DNA of 64,000 bases from Marinobacterium jannaschii DSM 6295 (GCF_000620085.1 NZ_KK211064.1:232272-296271); one strand, 5' to 3'; positions 53,814 through 63,316 are shown, counted from the first letter of the stretch. Translations and numbers: made by a program. The notes: generated by a model from the sequence alone, not told the origin.

Positions 53814-55241
53814 TCAGGATGCCAGGCAGATGGCGCGGCCATGGTCGTGAACTTCCACCAGGGCCTGGTGCAGGCTTCTGACAGCCCGGTCGTAGTCCTT
53901 TTCCTCAACCACAAACTGCATATCGACCTGGCGCATTGACTGGTGCAACGCCAGGATGCTGATGCTGTTTTTCGCCAGGGCGCTGACCGCATCGGCGAGA
54001 ATGCCGGGGATCTGCATATCGCTGCCGACCGCCGAGACGATCGCCACCTTACGCTGGTCCAGCTCCGCTTCGGGAAAGCGCTCGGAGAGGGTGGCGCGGA
54101 TCCGCTTGACGGTTTTCAGGTTGGCGCTGAGGTAAAGGGTGAGGCTGTTGGCATTCATATCGCGGGCGATGGTCGAGGCCTTAAAGCGCTTGATGGTGGC
54201 GATCACTTCCTGATCGTAGCTTTCGATATTGCCGGCCATATCCTGGTCGAACAGCTCCAGCGCATAGACGCCCTTGCGACCGGCGATAATCTCGACGCAG
54301 GGGGTGTCGCTGACATAGTCGCCGGTGATCAGGGTGCCGCTGTGTTCTGGCTCGAAGGTGTTTTTCACCCGCAGCGGTACCTGATGCTGGCGCAGGCCCT
54401 TGGCGGCCTTGGGATGGATCGCTTCCATTCCCAGGTTGGCCAGCTGGTCGGCGACATCGTAGTTGGTGCGGCCGATCGGCACGGCCTGGCTTTCGCCCAC
54501 TAAGCGCGGGTCGGCGCTGCTGAGGTGAAACTCCTTGTGGATAATGGCTTCTCGGGCGCCGGTCAGTACCGCCAGGCGGCTGAAGGTCATCTCGCTGTAA
54601 CCGCGGTCGAAGGAGGACATCAGGCCGGTTTCGCTGTGGGCATAGCCGGTGACGATCGGCAGTTGCTGCGCCAGGTCGATATCGGCAAAGGCGTTGCGGA
54701 TACGTTCATCCAGCGGCAGGTGGCGATCGGTATTCCAGCCGGTGAGGTCGACAAAACGGGCGTTGACGCCGTCGCGCTGCAGCAGCTGGGCGGTATTCCA
54801 GGCGCTGTGGGCCTCGCCGATGCTGGCCAGCATCTCGCGCACGGTGGCCAGGTGCGATTCCAGTGCAAAATGGCCGTGCATGCAGAGGCTGTGCAGGTTG
54901 CCCAGGCAGCTGCGGGCATCCTGGATCCGCTCTTTCAGGAAGCGGTTGGCTTTTGCCAGCAGCGGGGTGTCGCCGAACAGTGCCAGGTTGATGCTGCACA
55001 TCCGGGCTTCCAGCGCCGCCAGGGCGCTGTGCCAGCTGCGCTCTTCCATGCTGCTGGCGAAGAGGCCGTAGATGCCGGGCTGGCCGCTTTTCTTGTGTTC
55101 CAGCAGCTGGTCGGTGATGCCGCCATAGGCGGAGACCACGAAGATGCGCTGGTAGGGGCTGGGCCCTGCGTTGATGATATTGTCGCGGACCGATTCATAG
55201 TCCGACATCGAGGTGCCGCCGATCTTTTCTACGGTATGCAT
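53814..55241 (-). CDS. ask: Ectoine-specific aspartokinase
   Basis: A 475-residue aspartate kinase of the Ask_Ect group. It starts with HTVEKIGGTSMSDYESVRD, matching the nucleotide-binding KxGGTSx pattern, and has C-terminal ACT domains (about residues 330-475). It makes aspartyl phosphate, the first step toward aspartate semialdehyde and L-2,4-diaminobutyrate. Ectoine-linked kinases are insensitive to normal lysine/threonine feedback and so can supply large precursor flow. Last gene of the operon, 75 bp after ectD. Confidence 0.94.
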   Translation of the reverse strand: MHTVEKIGGTSMSDYESVRDNIINAGPSPYQRIFVVSAYGGITDQLLEHKKSGQPGIYGLFASSMEERSWHSALAALEARMCSINLALFGDTPLLAKANRFLKERIQDARSCLGNLHSLCMHGHFALESHLATVREMLASIGEAHSAWNTAQLLQRDGVNARFVDLTGWNTDRHLPLDERIRNAFADIDLAQQLPIVTGYAHSETGLMSSFDRGYSEMTFSRLAVLTGAREAIIHKEFHLSSADPRLVGESQAVPIGRTNYDVADQLANLGMEAIHPKAAKGLRQHQVPLRVKNTFEPEHSGTLITGDYVSDTPCVEIIAGRKGVYALELFDQDMAGNIESYDQEVIATIKRFKASTIARDMNANSLTLYLSANLKTVKRIRATLSERFPEAELDQRKVAIVSAVGSDMQIPGILADAVSALAKNSISILALHQSMRQVDMQFVVEEKDYDRAVRSLHQALVEVHDHGRAICLAS

Positions 55242-55316
55242 AGTCTTTTGCTGATGGGTGTCTGGAATGGGCTGGCCGCAGTTGTTTCCTGCCCCCGTTG
55301 TTTCCTGCCGGGCCTG

Positions 55317-56240
55317 CTAATCCGTCCGTCGCAGCGCGGTGATGGTGCTGCGGCTGCAGATATGTTCCGGCCGCGCGGGGCGGTCGCAGAAGGGGGCCTG
55401 TACCCGGTTGCTGAGGGCGTTGTAGACGAAGAACAGGTTGGAGCGCGGGTCCGGCGAAATATTGCTGTTGGAGCCGTGCATCACATTGCAGTCAAAGATA
55501 ATCACGCTGCCCGGCTTGCAGGTGGCCGTGACGATGCCGCCACGCTGCGCCAGCTGCTGTAGCTGGCTGTCGCTCGGGACGCCATATTCCTGCTTCTTCA
55601 GCGACTTCTCATAATGGTTTTCCGGCGTCTGCCCCTCGCAGGCGGCAAACAGGCGGTGAGAGCCGGGAATCAGCATCAGCGAACCGTTGTGTGGCAGGTT
55701 TTCGGTCAGGGTGATCGACATGCTCAGGGCGCGCATCCGCGGCATGCCGTCTTCCACATGCCAGGTCTCGAAGTCGGAGTGCCAGTAGAACTCCTTGCCG
55801 CGAAAGCCGGGCTTGTAGTTAAGGCGCGACTGGTGGATATAGACCTCGTCGTTAAGCAGGAAGCGGGCGATCTCGGCCAGGCGCGGATCTTGCGCCAGCT
55901 GGCGGAAGCGGTCGCTGCTCTGGTGGATGCGGAACAGCGAGCGTAACTCGCCACTGTCCGGTTCGGTGATCGCCTCCGGGCTCTGGCGCAGCTGACTGTC
56001 GTCACGCAACCGGGCCAGCTCCTGCTGCAGCTGTTCCAGCTCTTGCGCCGCAAACAGCTGATCCAGGATCAGGAAGCCGTTTTCGCTATAGCTGGCCAGT
56101 TGCTGGCTGCTGAGCGGGCCGTGATTCAGCAGCGGGGCATGGATGGTCGGATCGCGGCGTTCAACAAAGTGCGCTGCCGCTCCCTGCCGTGACGGATAGT
56201 GATCTTCGCGCCCGGTGCTGTTGTGATCGCTGGCTGACAT
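55317..56240 (-). CDS. ectD: Ectoine hydroxylase
   Basis: A 307-residue non-haem Fe(II)/2-oxoglutarate dioxygenase. The iron ligands are H154 and D156 in FYWHSDFETWH and H255 in CNVMHGSNSN. The ectoine hydroxylase signature (FYWHSDFETWHVEDGMPRMR region) is fully conserved. It converts ectoine to 5-hydroxyectoine using O2. A strong GGAGGGG ribosome site precedes the start, 14 bp after ectC. Confidence 0.96.
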   Translation of the reverse strand: MSASDHNSTGREDHYPSRQGAAAHFVERRDPTIHAPLLNHGPLSSQQLASYSENGFLILDQLFAAQELEQLQQELARLRDDSQLRQSPEAITEPDSGELRSLFRIHQSSDRFRQLAQDPRLAEIARFLLNDEVYIHQSRLNYKPGFRGKEFYWHSDFETWHVEDGMPRMRALSMSITLTENLPHNGSLMLIPGSHRLFAACEGQTPENHYEKSLKKQEYGVPSDSQLQQLAQRGGIVTATCKPGSVIIFDCNVMHGSNSNISPDPRSNLFFVYNALSNRVQAPFCDRPARPEHICSRSTITALRRTD

Positions 56241-56254
56241 CCTTCCCCTCCTGC

Positions 56255-56662
56255 TTACTCTGCACTCACGGCTTCGGCTTCCAGCTCGTAAGCGCCTTCA
56301 GCGTTGTGTACCTCTGTGCCATTGAGGGGCGGGTTGAAGACGCAGGCCATCTTCATCTCCTCGAAGGCGCGCAGGCAGTGTTTGTCATGCTGGTCGAGGA
56401 TATAGAGGGTGCCCGGCTCAATCGGGTATTTACGGCCATCGCTCAGGGTTTCCACTTCGCCACGGCCGCTGACGCAGTACACCGACTCCAGATGGTTCTG
56501 GTAGTGCATCTGGAAGTCGGCACCCTTGTAGATGGTGGTGATATGGAAGGAGAAGCCCATATTGTCGTCCTTCAGCAGCATCCGGGTGCTCTCCCAGTTG
56601 CCATCCGGCGATACGATGCGGCGGTTACTCTGTTCGGCGTCTTTCAGGTTACGTACGATCAT
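56255..56662 (-). CDS. ectC: Ectoine synthase
   Basis: A 135-residue cupin. The core [20 protein letters not shown] and [28 protein letters not shown] match EctC, including the metal-binding Glu/Tyr/His region. It cyclises N-gamma-acetyl-2,4-diaminobutyrate to ectoine by water elimination. AGGAA precedes the ATG. Confidence 0.96.
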   Translation of the reverse strand: MIVRNLKDAEQSNRRIVSPDGNWESTRMLLKDDNMGFSFHITTIYKGADFQMHYQNHLESVYCVSGRGEVETLSDGRKYPIEPGTLYILDQHDKHCLRAFEEMKMACVFNPPLNGTEVHNAEGAYELEAEAVSAE

Positions 56663-56769
56663 CTTGATTCCTGTCTCTGGATTCTGGGGAAAGCCGGACA
56701 GCGGCCCGGGAGCGCCGCTGCGGGCGATCCGAACCTCTGTACCGGTTTCTGAGGCTGTGGCGGAGCGGC

Positions 56770-58077
56770 TTAGCTGGCGAGCTCGACCGGGTCGAAGTAT
56801 TTCTTCTGCTCCGGGATATTATCTTCGCCGGCACAGACTTCGCGGATTGCCTCTTCGAGGATGTCAATCCCCCGTGACAGGTTCTCCTTGCTGATAATCA
56901 GCGGACAGAGCAGCTTCACCACATGATCGTCGGCACCGCTGGTCTCGATGATCAGCCCCTTCTTAAAGGCGCGGCTGGTGATCTTGCCGGCAATTTCGCC
57001 GTTAACGCAGTTAATTCCCTGGAACATGCCGCGTCCACGGGTGGTGAAGTTGCCCTCGCCATACTGGTCCACAATCGCCTGCAGGCGCTGTGAGACATAC
57101 TCGCCCTTGTGCATGATCTCCTGGGAGAAACGCTCATCGCTCCAGTAGTAGTCGATGGCGGCCTTGGCGGTGACAAAGGCGAAGTTGTTGCCACGGAAGG
57201 TGCCGTTGTGCTCACCGGGCTTCCACTGGTCCAGTTCCGGGCGGAACAGCACCACGGCGAATGGCAGGCCGTAGCCGCCGAGGGATTTGGAGAGGGTGAC
57301 AATATCCGGCTTGATGCCGGCCGGCTCGAAGCTGAAGTAGGTGCCGGTACGGCCGCAACCTGCCTGAATGTCGTCGATAATCAGCAGAACTTCGTGCTTT
57401 TTGCAGACTTTATCCAGGGCACGCAGCCAGTCGAAGCTGGCCGCGTTGATGCCACCCTCACCCTGCACGGTTTCGACGATTACGGCGGCGGGTTTGTCGA
57501 TACCGCTGCTGGAGTCGCACAGCACCTTGTCGAGGTAGACGGTAGTGTCGATATCATCGCCCAGATAGCCCTCATAGGGCATCCGGCTGGTGCCGCTGAG
57601 GCTGACACCGGCGGCACCACGGTGGTGGGAGTTACCGGTGGCGGCCAGGGAGCCGAGGCTGACGCCGTGGAAGCCGTTGGTGAAGGTGATGATATTTTCC
57701 CGGCCGGTGATATTACGGGCCAGCTTCAGCGCCGCCTCGACGGCGTTGGTGCCGGTCGGGCCGGTGAACTGCATCACATAGTCCAGGCCGCGTGGCTTCA
57801 GGATTTTCTCGTTAAAGGTCTCGAGGAATTCACCCTTGGCCTTGGTATGCAGGTCCAGGCCGTGGGTGATGCCGTCGCTGTGGATATAGTCCAGCAGCTT
57901 TTCCTTAAACAGCGGATGGTTGTGGCCGTAGTTCAGGGTGCCTGCGCCGGCGAGGAAGTCGAGGTAGGCGTTGCCCTCCTCGTCGTACAGGAGCTCGCCC
58001 TTGGCCTTGTTAAAGATACGTGGGAAAGAGCGCGCATAGGACTGCACTTCGGATTCGATTTCGTCAAAGATTTTCAT
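56770..58077 (-). CDS. ectB: Diaminobutyrate-2-oxoglutarate aminotransferase
   Basis: A 435-residue class III aminotransferase with PLP lysine K264 in [12 protein letters not shown] and cofactor-contacting D235 in [13 protein letters not shown]. It transfers the glutamate amino group to aspartate semialdehyde, giving L-2,4-diaminobutyrate. Standard length for EctB and in the normal ectABC order. Confidence 0.96.
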   Translation of the reverse strand: MKIFDEIESEVQSYARSFPRIFNKAKGELLYDEEGNAYLDFLAGAGTLNYGHNHPLFKEKLLDYIHSDGITHGLDLHTKAKGEFLETFNEKILKPRGLDYVMQFTGPTGTNAVEAALKLARNITGRENIITFTNGFHGVSLGSLAATGNSHHRGAAGVSLSGTSRMPYEGYLGDDIDTTVYLDKVLCDSSSGIDKPAAVIVETVQGEGGINAASFDWLRALDKVCKKHEVLLIIDDIQAGCGRTGTYFSFEPAGIKPDIVTLSKSLGGYGLPFAVVLFRPELDQWKPGEHNGTFRGNNFAFVTAKAAIDYYWSDERFSQEIMHKGEYVSQRLQAIVDQYGEGNFTTRGRGMFQGINCVNGEIAGKITSRAFKKGLIIETSGADDHVVKLLCPLIISKENLSRGIDILEEAIREVCAGEDNIPEQKKYFDPVELAS

Positions 58078-58134
58078 ACTGAGTGGTCCGGTTTTAAGAG
58101 TTGGAAAACGTTGAAAAGGGTCGTCAGCCTGTGG

Positions 58135-58650
58135 TCAGGGCTGGGGCGTTAGCGCGCCCTGGCGGATCGGGCCAATCCGGGCCAGCAGTTCGCTGGCGTG
58201 TTCGTCGCTGAAGTGGCGCTGGCGGTCGAACATGATGCGGCGTTCCAGCCGGGCGCTGCAGCGCCGGGCCAGGCTGGTGAACAGGGCCCAGGAGGCGGCG
58301 TTGTCTTCGGTGATGGTGGTTTCCAGAAAGCGCAGCTGGCCCAGGTCCGGGCGGGAGAGGATCTCGCTCAGCATGCTGCTGGCCAGACCGATGCCACGGC
58401 TGTCCGGGCTGACCGCAACCTGCCAGATAAACAGCGTATCGGGCTGTTGCGGCAGTGGATATCCACTGATAAAACCGGCCACCTCATCGCCGCGCAGTGC
58501 GATCACTGAACTGTCTGCGAAGTGGCTGCATTGAAGCAGGTTGCAGTAGCTGGAGTTGTCATCCAGCTCGGGAATACGATCGACTAACCGGTTTACAGCC
58601 ATTCCATCGGTCGCAACCGGCTTACGCAATGTTAAGCCTTCAATATCCAT
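58135..58650 (-). CDS. ectA: Diaminobutyrate acetyltransferase
   Basis: A 171-residue GNAT acetyltransferase. The acetyl-CoA segment is WQVAVSPDSRGIGLASSMLS (about residues 91-110), followed by FLETTITEDNAASWALFTSLARR, diagnostic for EctA. It acetylates the gamma-amino group of 2,4-diaminobutyrate. First gene of the operon; the upstream region is AT-rich with palindromes, and ectR reads away on the other strand. Confidence 0.95.
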   Translation of the reverse strand: MDIEGLTLRKPVATDGMAVNRLVDRIPELDDNSSYCNLLQCSHFADSSVIALRGDEVAGFISGYPLPQQPDTLFIWQVAVSPDSRGIGLASSMLSEILSRPDLGQLRFLETTITEDNAASWALFTSLARRCSARLERRIMFDRQRHFSDEHASELLARIGPIRQGALTPQP

Positions 58651-58902
58651 TGTATTTCTATTGTTTCGCTTTTCAAAAAGTTTGATATTCGAACTATTTA
58701 TATTCTAGAACATATCTAAATCACGAATACAATGGCTAAAAAGTGTCGCTTTTGTGAATTTATTGGCGTTTTGTTAATTCTCTAAGGTTTTTTGTTGTTT
58801 AGTATTGCGAAGTAAATTGTCTGTGTGGCGCTGATTTCTGGCGCTTTTGCCATGATTGATGTATTGTTCCGGCGATATTTACAGGGGTTGTTTAGAAGAT
58901 CG
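58651..58902. promoter_or_regulatory. ectA / ectR control region with palindromes
   Basis: AT-rich divergent spacer. Two palindromes lie 9 bp apart: TTCGAA at 58688-58693 and TTCTAGAA at 58703-58710, the latter extending imperfectly to TATTCTAGAACATA. MarR-type EctR regulators bind a pseudopalindrome over the ect promoter in methylotrophs, so these are candidate operators. Confidence 0.55.
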
Positions 58903-59397
58903 ATGGAAAACAGTCAGAAAGCTCTGGTCTTGCTGCGCAAGATCATTCGTTCCGCAGATGTGCAGAATAAAGAGATCAGTCGCCGCACCGGCCTGACGTT
59001 ATCGCAGTTCCTGCTGATGCAGACATTGCGTGAGGAGGGGCAGATGACCACCGGCGAACTGGCTAAATCGCTTGCCCTGACCCAGGCCACGGTCACCAGT
59101 ATCCTCGACCGGCTGGAGAAAAAGGCGCTGATCGCCCGTGAACGTGGCGAAGTGGATAAGCGCAAGGTCTGGATCAGCCTGACCGATGCCGGCCTGGAGC
59201 TGATGAAAGGCGCGCCCACCACCCAGCAGGAGGTGTTTGTGCGTGACTTCGAGGATATGCAGCCCTGGGAACAGTCGATGATGGTCGCCGGCCTGGAACG
59301 CGCGGTTTACCTGCTGAATGCAGAACACCTGGATGCCTCCCCGGTCCTCGATATCGGCCAGCTCGACCGGCCTCCGCGCACCGACGCCGGCAAATAA
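58903..59397 (+). CDS. ectR: EctR, MarR-family regulator of ectoine synthesis
   Basis: A winged-helix MarR regulator, 164 residues from 58903; earlier in-frame starts at 58825 (GTG) and 58852 (ATG) would add up to 26 residues of doubtful similarity. The recognition region is MTTGELAKSLALTQATVTSI and the wing ARERGEVDKRKVWISLTDAG. Its place divergent from ectA matches EctR1, which represses ect at low salinity. A bidirectional terminator follows immediately. Confidence 0.88.
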   Translation: MENSQKALVLLRKIIRSADVQNKEISRRTGLTLSQFLLMQTLREEGQMTTGELAKSLALTQATVTSILDRLEKKALIARERGEVDKRKVWISLTDAGLELMKGAPTTQQEVFVRDFEDMQPWEQSMMVAGLERAVYLLNAEHLDASPVLDIGQLDRPPRTDAGK

Positions 59398-59435
59398 AAA
59401 AACGGGACTGTACCTGTGGCACAGCCCCGTTTTGG
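59395..59435. terminator. Bidirectional terminator between ectR and the HupE operon
   Basis: ACGGG-A-CTGT pairs with ACAG-C-CCCGT around a 9-base loop. It has AATAAAAAA on the left and TTTTGGATTTT on the right, so a T-run follows on both strands. Confidence 0.82.
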
Positions 59436-59468
59436 ATTTTCAATTCAGGCCATCACATCGGGCAGCCC

Positions 59469-59501
59469 TTAGGTTGGGGAGCGTAGCGACAAATCCCAGC
59501 A
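59469..59501 (+). repeat. REP palindrome, long-loop class, degenerate head
   Basis: TTAG instead of GTAG, GTTGGGG, loop AGCGTAGCGACAAA, TCCCAGCA. Same class as 25881 and the window-edge copy. Confidence 0.7.
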
Positions 59502-59581
59502 TCATCATGAAACCCGATCTTTCAACGAAAATCGCCTCACTTTGTCGGGGTTTTCATCCTTATCGCCAGTCCTCGGCCTGA

Positions 59582-60250
59582 TTAAAGCACTCGCTGCAGC
59601 TTGAGGTAATCCCCGTTTACGGTCAGGGTCAGGGTCACCTCCTGCTGGGTGCGGTTACGCCAGAACCAGCCGTGATTGCCATCGAAGGCGGCTTCCAGAA
59701 TGCCCTTGTCACCCGGTTCGAAACGGCCCTTGCCGTAGCCGTGGTAGAAACCCTTTGGTGGGTTGTAGGGATCGCCATGGGTATCGTAGTTGAGCTTGCC
59801 GCCGTTCGCCGTCCAGCTGAAACGCACTTTGGCACCCTCTTTCATCTCCAGTTTCACCTCGGCAGCCTGGCCCGGCACCAGCTTAAAGCTGATCTCGCCG
59901 CTGTTGCTGGCGCTGGCGGTTTTGCTGTTTTCCACAGGCGGGCTGTTGTCGGCGATGCAGGCGACCGGCTCTGGTGTCGGCTGGACGTCGCTCGCGGTCT
60001 CGGGTGGGTTATCCTCAGGTGCTGCGTTGCTGGCATCGGCCTCGGCTTCATGCGCCAGCTGTTGCTTGATTTCGCCCATTTCGGTCAGCCCCAGCAGGCG
60101 ACCGACGCCACTCGGGTCGATGCCATATTCAGCCGGCATCACAACGGTCATCAGCAGCACCAGGGCGGTGATCAGGGCCAGCAGGGTAGAACGGACCAGT
60201 TGTCCGCTAGAAGGTAAAGCCTGGTTCTCAGGCATAGATGCATTGTACAT
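59582..60250 (-). CDS. Membrane-anchored periplasmic protein linked to HupE
   Basis: 222 residues. One membrane helix (about residues 20-42) is followed by an acidic, Pro/Ala/Glu-rich linker and a small C-terminal beta domain (about 118-222, e.g. FKLVPGQAAEVKLEMKEGAK and HGDPYNPPKGFYHGYGKG). I recognise the type only as a transmembrane anchor protein found beside HupE/UreJ genes; its function is unknown. It starts 12 bp after the hupE-like stop and is the last gene of a three-gene operon. Confidence 0.75.
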   Translation of the reverse strand: MYNASMPENQALPSSGQLVRSTLLALITALVLLMTVVMPAEYGIDPSGVGRLLGLTEMGEIKQQLAHEAEADASNAAPEDNPPETASDVQPTPEPVACIADNSPPVENSKTASASNSGEISFKLVPGQAAEVKLEMKEGAKVRFSWTANGGKLNYDTHGDPYNPPKGFYHGYGKGRFEPGDKGILEAAFDGNHGWFWRNRTQQEVTLTLTVNGDYLKLQRVL

Positions 60251-60262
60251 ATCGAAAAATCC

Positions 60263-60994
60263 TTAACTAGAAACAATCAGCCCGGTGATCTGGAAGCCCA
60301 TCAGCAGGAAGCCCAGACTCATCATGATCACGTTGGCGCTGTAGGCATGGCGCATAAAGCTGCCGCTGCGGCGCCAGAAGCCCATAAAGATCAGGATGGC
60401 GCTGAGGGCCAGAATCTGGCCGATCTCGACGCCGATATTGAAGGCGATCAGGTTGGCGAACAGGCCATCCGCTGCGATCTCAAAGTCCTGGATCTTGGTG
60501 GCCAGGCCAAAGCCGTGGATCAGACCAAATAGCAGGGTGGCGATCTTGGTGTCGGGCTGGAAACCGAACCAGCGCGGAAAGGCGCCCAGGTTATCCAGCG
60601 CCTTATACACCACCGAGAAGCCGATAATGGCATCCACGATGTAGGCACTGACGCTGATATTGGTCATCACGCCGAACAGCAGCGTGACCGAATGGCCAAC
60701 GGCAAACAGGGTGACGTAGATCCCCACATCCTTCAGGCGATAGAGGAAGAAGATCACCCCGAACAGGAACAGCAGATGATCGTAACCGGTCACCATATGT
60801 TTGGCGCCGAGGTAGATAAACGGCAGCGGCAGGACGCCGCTAACCTCCTGGATATAGCCCTTGTCGCCTGAGGCGACCCCGTGGGCAAGGGCGCTGTCGA
60901 TACCGATCGAGAAGATCAGCATCGCAGCGAGCAAAGAAAATACGCGGTACAGGCGTGCGGAACCGCCCCAAGCGCGTGTCGCGTTTGAGCACAT
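60263..60994 (-). CDS. HupE/UreJ-family membrane protein, probable metal transporter
   Basis: 243 residues: a signal peptide (to about residue 37, ending SALAHG), then about six helices with the family's histidine motifs GYDHLLFLFG, FAVGHSVTLLFG and GLIHGFGLA. HupE/UreJ proteins import nickel or cobalt; this HupE-2-type branch is often adjacent to periplasmic metal-binding proteins. It is flanked by a histidine-rich small protein and a membrane-anchored protein in one operon. Confidence 0.85.
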   Translation of the reverse strand: MCSNATRAWGGSARLYRVFSLLAAMLIFSIGIDSALAHGVASGDKGYIQEVSGVLPLPFIYLGAKHMVTGYDHLLFLFGVIFFLYRLKDVGIYVTLFAVGHSVTLLFGVMTNISVSAYIVDAIIGFSVVYKALDNLGAFPRWFGFQPDTKIATLLFGLIHGFGLATKIQDFEIAADGLFANLIAFNIGVEIGQILALSAILIFMGFWRRSGSFMRHAYSANVIMMSLGFLLMGFQITGLIVSS

Positions 60995-61038
60995 AGATAG
61001 GCCCTTAACTTATCGTTAAATGGAAATGTAGACGGGTA

Positions 61039-61407
61039 CTAGCTGAGGCTGCGGGGAGGGCGCTCAATACGGTATAGCGGTGCCGCCGGTGGATCGGCCC
61101 GCTGGCTTTGCGGCCGGGATTCGGCCTGGCGTGGCAGTGCACTGAGTGCGATCAGCGGCAGCTGCGGGGTTTCATGCAGGTGATCCGGCGACAGCGGTGG
61201 ATGCTGATGGCCGATTCCGACGGTCTGGTGGAACGACTGCTCGTCGTGATCGTGGCTATGGCTATGGGTCTCATCGACCTGACTGACATTATCCAAGGCA
61301 TGCACCGTTACAGACTGGGTAAACAGATGCCCCACCCAGGTGAATAACATCACCAGGATCAGGAGCGCTACCACTGTTTGTCTGTAAAGGGGGCTGGAAA
61401 TCGTCAT
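61039..61407 (-). CDS. Small histidine-rich membrane-anchored protein
   Basis: 122 residues. One N-terminal hydrophobic helix (about residues 8-27) is followed by a histidine-rich stretch (THSHSHDHDEQSFHQTVGIG and then HQHPPLSPDHLHE) likely to bind zinc, nickel or cobalt outside the membrane, then a basic Pro-rich tail. I do not recognise a family. It heads the HupE operon, 44 bp upstream of hupE, so a role in metal capture is inferred. Confidence 0.7.
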   Translation of the reverse strand: MTISSPLYRQTVVALLILVMLFTWVGHLFTQSVTVHALDNVSQVDETHSHSHDHDEQSFHQTVGIGHQHPPLSPDHLHETPQLPLIALSALPRQAESRPQSQRADPPAAPLYRIERPPRSLS

Positions 61408-61527
61408 CACTGCTCAATTTGGCCACAGGGCCGGTTAACTCGGGGCCAGCCTATACCAGAGCTTTAATGGCTGCAATTACCGGGATTAAAAAACGGTGCT
61501 AAATGCCGAGAGCACTGGGCCGGAAGT

Positions 61528-62469
61528 CTATCTGACCTTGGTGTCGGCAAGAGGTTCGCCTTCAAACCGCCCCCGGTGCTGCTCCATATACTCGAGGAAG
61601 GCGCGTATACGACAGCTACGGGCGATGCCGCTGCGGTAGACCAGGTAGATCGGCATTGGCGGTACCTGCCACTGTGGCAGCACCCGCACCAGGCGGCCGC
61701 TTTCCAGCTCGCCGTTGAGGCTGAGGATCGGCATCTGGGCGATGCCAACCCCGGCCAGGGTGGCGGACTTCAGGGCCTGCACGTTGCCGCAGCAGAAGTT
61801 GCCGCAGACGCTGACCGCTTCGGTCTGTTCGCCATCACTCAGGGTCCAGCTGCTTTCGCCGGGGCTGTACTGGAAGCGCAGGCAGTTATGGCCAAACAGC
61901 TGCTGCGGGCTGTCGATAGGGGCTTTATCGGCCAGGTAGTCAGGGCTGGCGACCAGGATGCGGTTGGCGTGGCCGATCTGGCGCGCGATCAGGCGGTCGT
62001 CGATGATCTGGCCGACGCGGAACGCCAGGTCGATCCCCTGGGAGAACAGGTCTTCATAGGTGTAGGAGAGTTCCAGTGCGATCCGCACCTTGGGCCACTG
62101 CGTCAGGAAACCGGGCAGGATCTCTGATGACAAGAACTCACCCAGTGCCGGGGGCGCTGAGATCCGTAGCTGTCCCTGCACCTGTTGCTCCATCTGCTGC
62201 ACATCTTCGCGCAGGTTGCGGAACTCTTCGATCAGCTGGAAGGCGCGTTGATAGACCAGCTTGCCGGACTCGGTGATCTGGATACGGCGGGTGGAGCGCT
62301 CCAGCAGCTGGGTCTGCAGGTGTTTCTCCAGCCGCGACAGCTCCTTGCTTACCGTAGATTTTGGCAGTCCCAGCTGGTCGGCGCTCTGGGTTAGGTTGAG
62401 GGTCTGGCAGGCGGAGACAAAGATCGACAGGGAGCGGAAGTCTATTGTTTCCAAATCGCGAACGTTCAT
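61528..62469 (-). CDS. LysR-family transcriptional regulator
   Basis: A 313-residue LysR-type regulator of the CrgA/DsdC-like subgroup. The ATG at 62469 is chosen over one 24 bp upstream because the DNA-binding domain begins close to it (helix-turn-helix LNLTQSADQLGLPKSTVSKE). Effector domain from about residue 95. It is divergent from a glutathione S-transferase gene 128 bp away, its probable target. Confidence 0.9.
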   Translation of the reverse strand: MNVRDLETIDFRSLSIFVSACQTLNLTQSADQLGLPKSTVSKELSRLEKHLQTQLLERSTRRIQITESGKLVYQRAFQLIEEFRNLREDVQQMEQQVQGQLRISAPPALGEFLSSEILPGFLTQWPKVRIALELSYTYEDLFSQGIDLAFRVGQIIDDRLIARQIGHANRILVASPDYLADKAPIDSPQQLFGHNCLRFQYSPGESSWTLSDGEQTEAVSVCGNFCCGNVQALKSATLAGVGIAQMPILSLNGELESGRLVRVLPQWQVPPMPIYLVYRSGIARSCRIRAFLEYMEQHRGRFEGEPLADTKVR

Positions 62470-62596
62470 TTTCTTCAATCGCCATTGTTTCAATTCGGCC
62501 TAAAACATAGCCTGTATCTAAGCCAACGGGAAGCGCAATGGGCGGATTTGCTCCGACGGCTTCCCTTATCCACAGAGTTTCAGAGGCAGCAAGATT

Positions 62597-63316
62597 ATGA
62601 ACGCGATCAGCGAATTGAAGACCCTGGCCGATTTCCCCATTACCCAGCGCTGGCCGGCGCAGCATCCGGAGCTGATCCAGCTCTACTCCTTCCCGACCCC
62701 CAACGGGGTCAAGGTCTCCATCGCCCTGGAGGAGCTGGGCCTGCCCTATGAAGTGCATAAGGTGACCCTGGCGGCCGAGGATGTGAAGAGCGAGGCCTTC
62801 CTGTCGCTTAACCCCAATAACAAGATCCCGGCGATCATCGATCCCAATGGCCCTGAAGGCGCGCCAATCGGCCTGTTCGAGAGTGGCGCTATCCTGATCT
62901 ATCTGGCGGAGAAGGCGGGTAAGCTGATCGGCAGTAACCCGGTGCAGAAGGCCAAGACCCTGCAGTGGCTGATGTTCCAGATGGGTGGAATCGGGCCGAT
63001 GTTCGGCCAGATCGGCTACTTCCATGTCTATGCCGGTAGCGCGATTGAAGATCCGCGGCCCAAGCAGCGTTATATCGATGAGGCTAAGCGACTGCTGAAT
63101 GTGCTGGAGCAGGAGCTGGCGGACAAGGAGTGGATCACCGGTGAGTTCTCCATCGCCGATATCGCCCTGGTGCCCTGGCTGCAGACACTGGAGAAGTTCT
63201 ATAACGCGGTGGAGATCACCGGCCTGAATGATCATCCCAATGTGCTGGCCTATATCGAACGCTTCGCCGCCCGCCCGGCAGTGCAGAAGGGCTGGAAGAC
63301 GCCGCTGCTGGACTGA
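62597..63316 (+). CDS. Glutathione S-transferase family protein (YfcG/YghU-like)
   Basis: A 239-residue GST. The N-terminal thioredoxin-like domain (about residues 27-110, TPNGVKVSIALEELGLPYEVH) has the TPNG active-site loop seen in nu-class YfcG/YghU. The NKIPAIID cis-proline and ESGAILIYLAEK glutathione motifs follow, then a helical C-terminal domain. Nu-class members have disulfide-reductase activity. Paired with the divergent LysR gene, suggesting induction by an electrophile or oxidant. Confidence 0.92.
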   Translation: MNAISELKTLADFPITQRWPAQHPELIQLYSFPTPNGVKVSIALEELGLPYEVHKVTLAAEDVKSEAFLSLNPNNKIPAIIDPNGPEGAPIGLFESGAILIYLAEKAGKLIGSNPVQKAKTLQWLMFQMGGIGPMFGQIGYFHVYAGSAIEDPRPKQRYIDEAKRLLNVLEQELADKEWITGEFSIADIALVPWLQTLEKFYNAVEITGLNDHPNVLAYIERFAARPAVQKGWKTPLLD

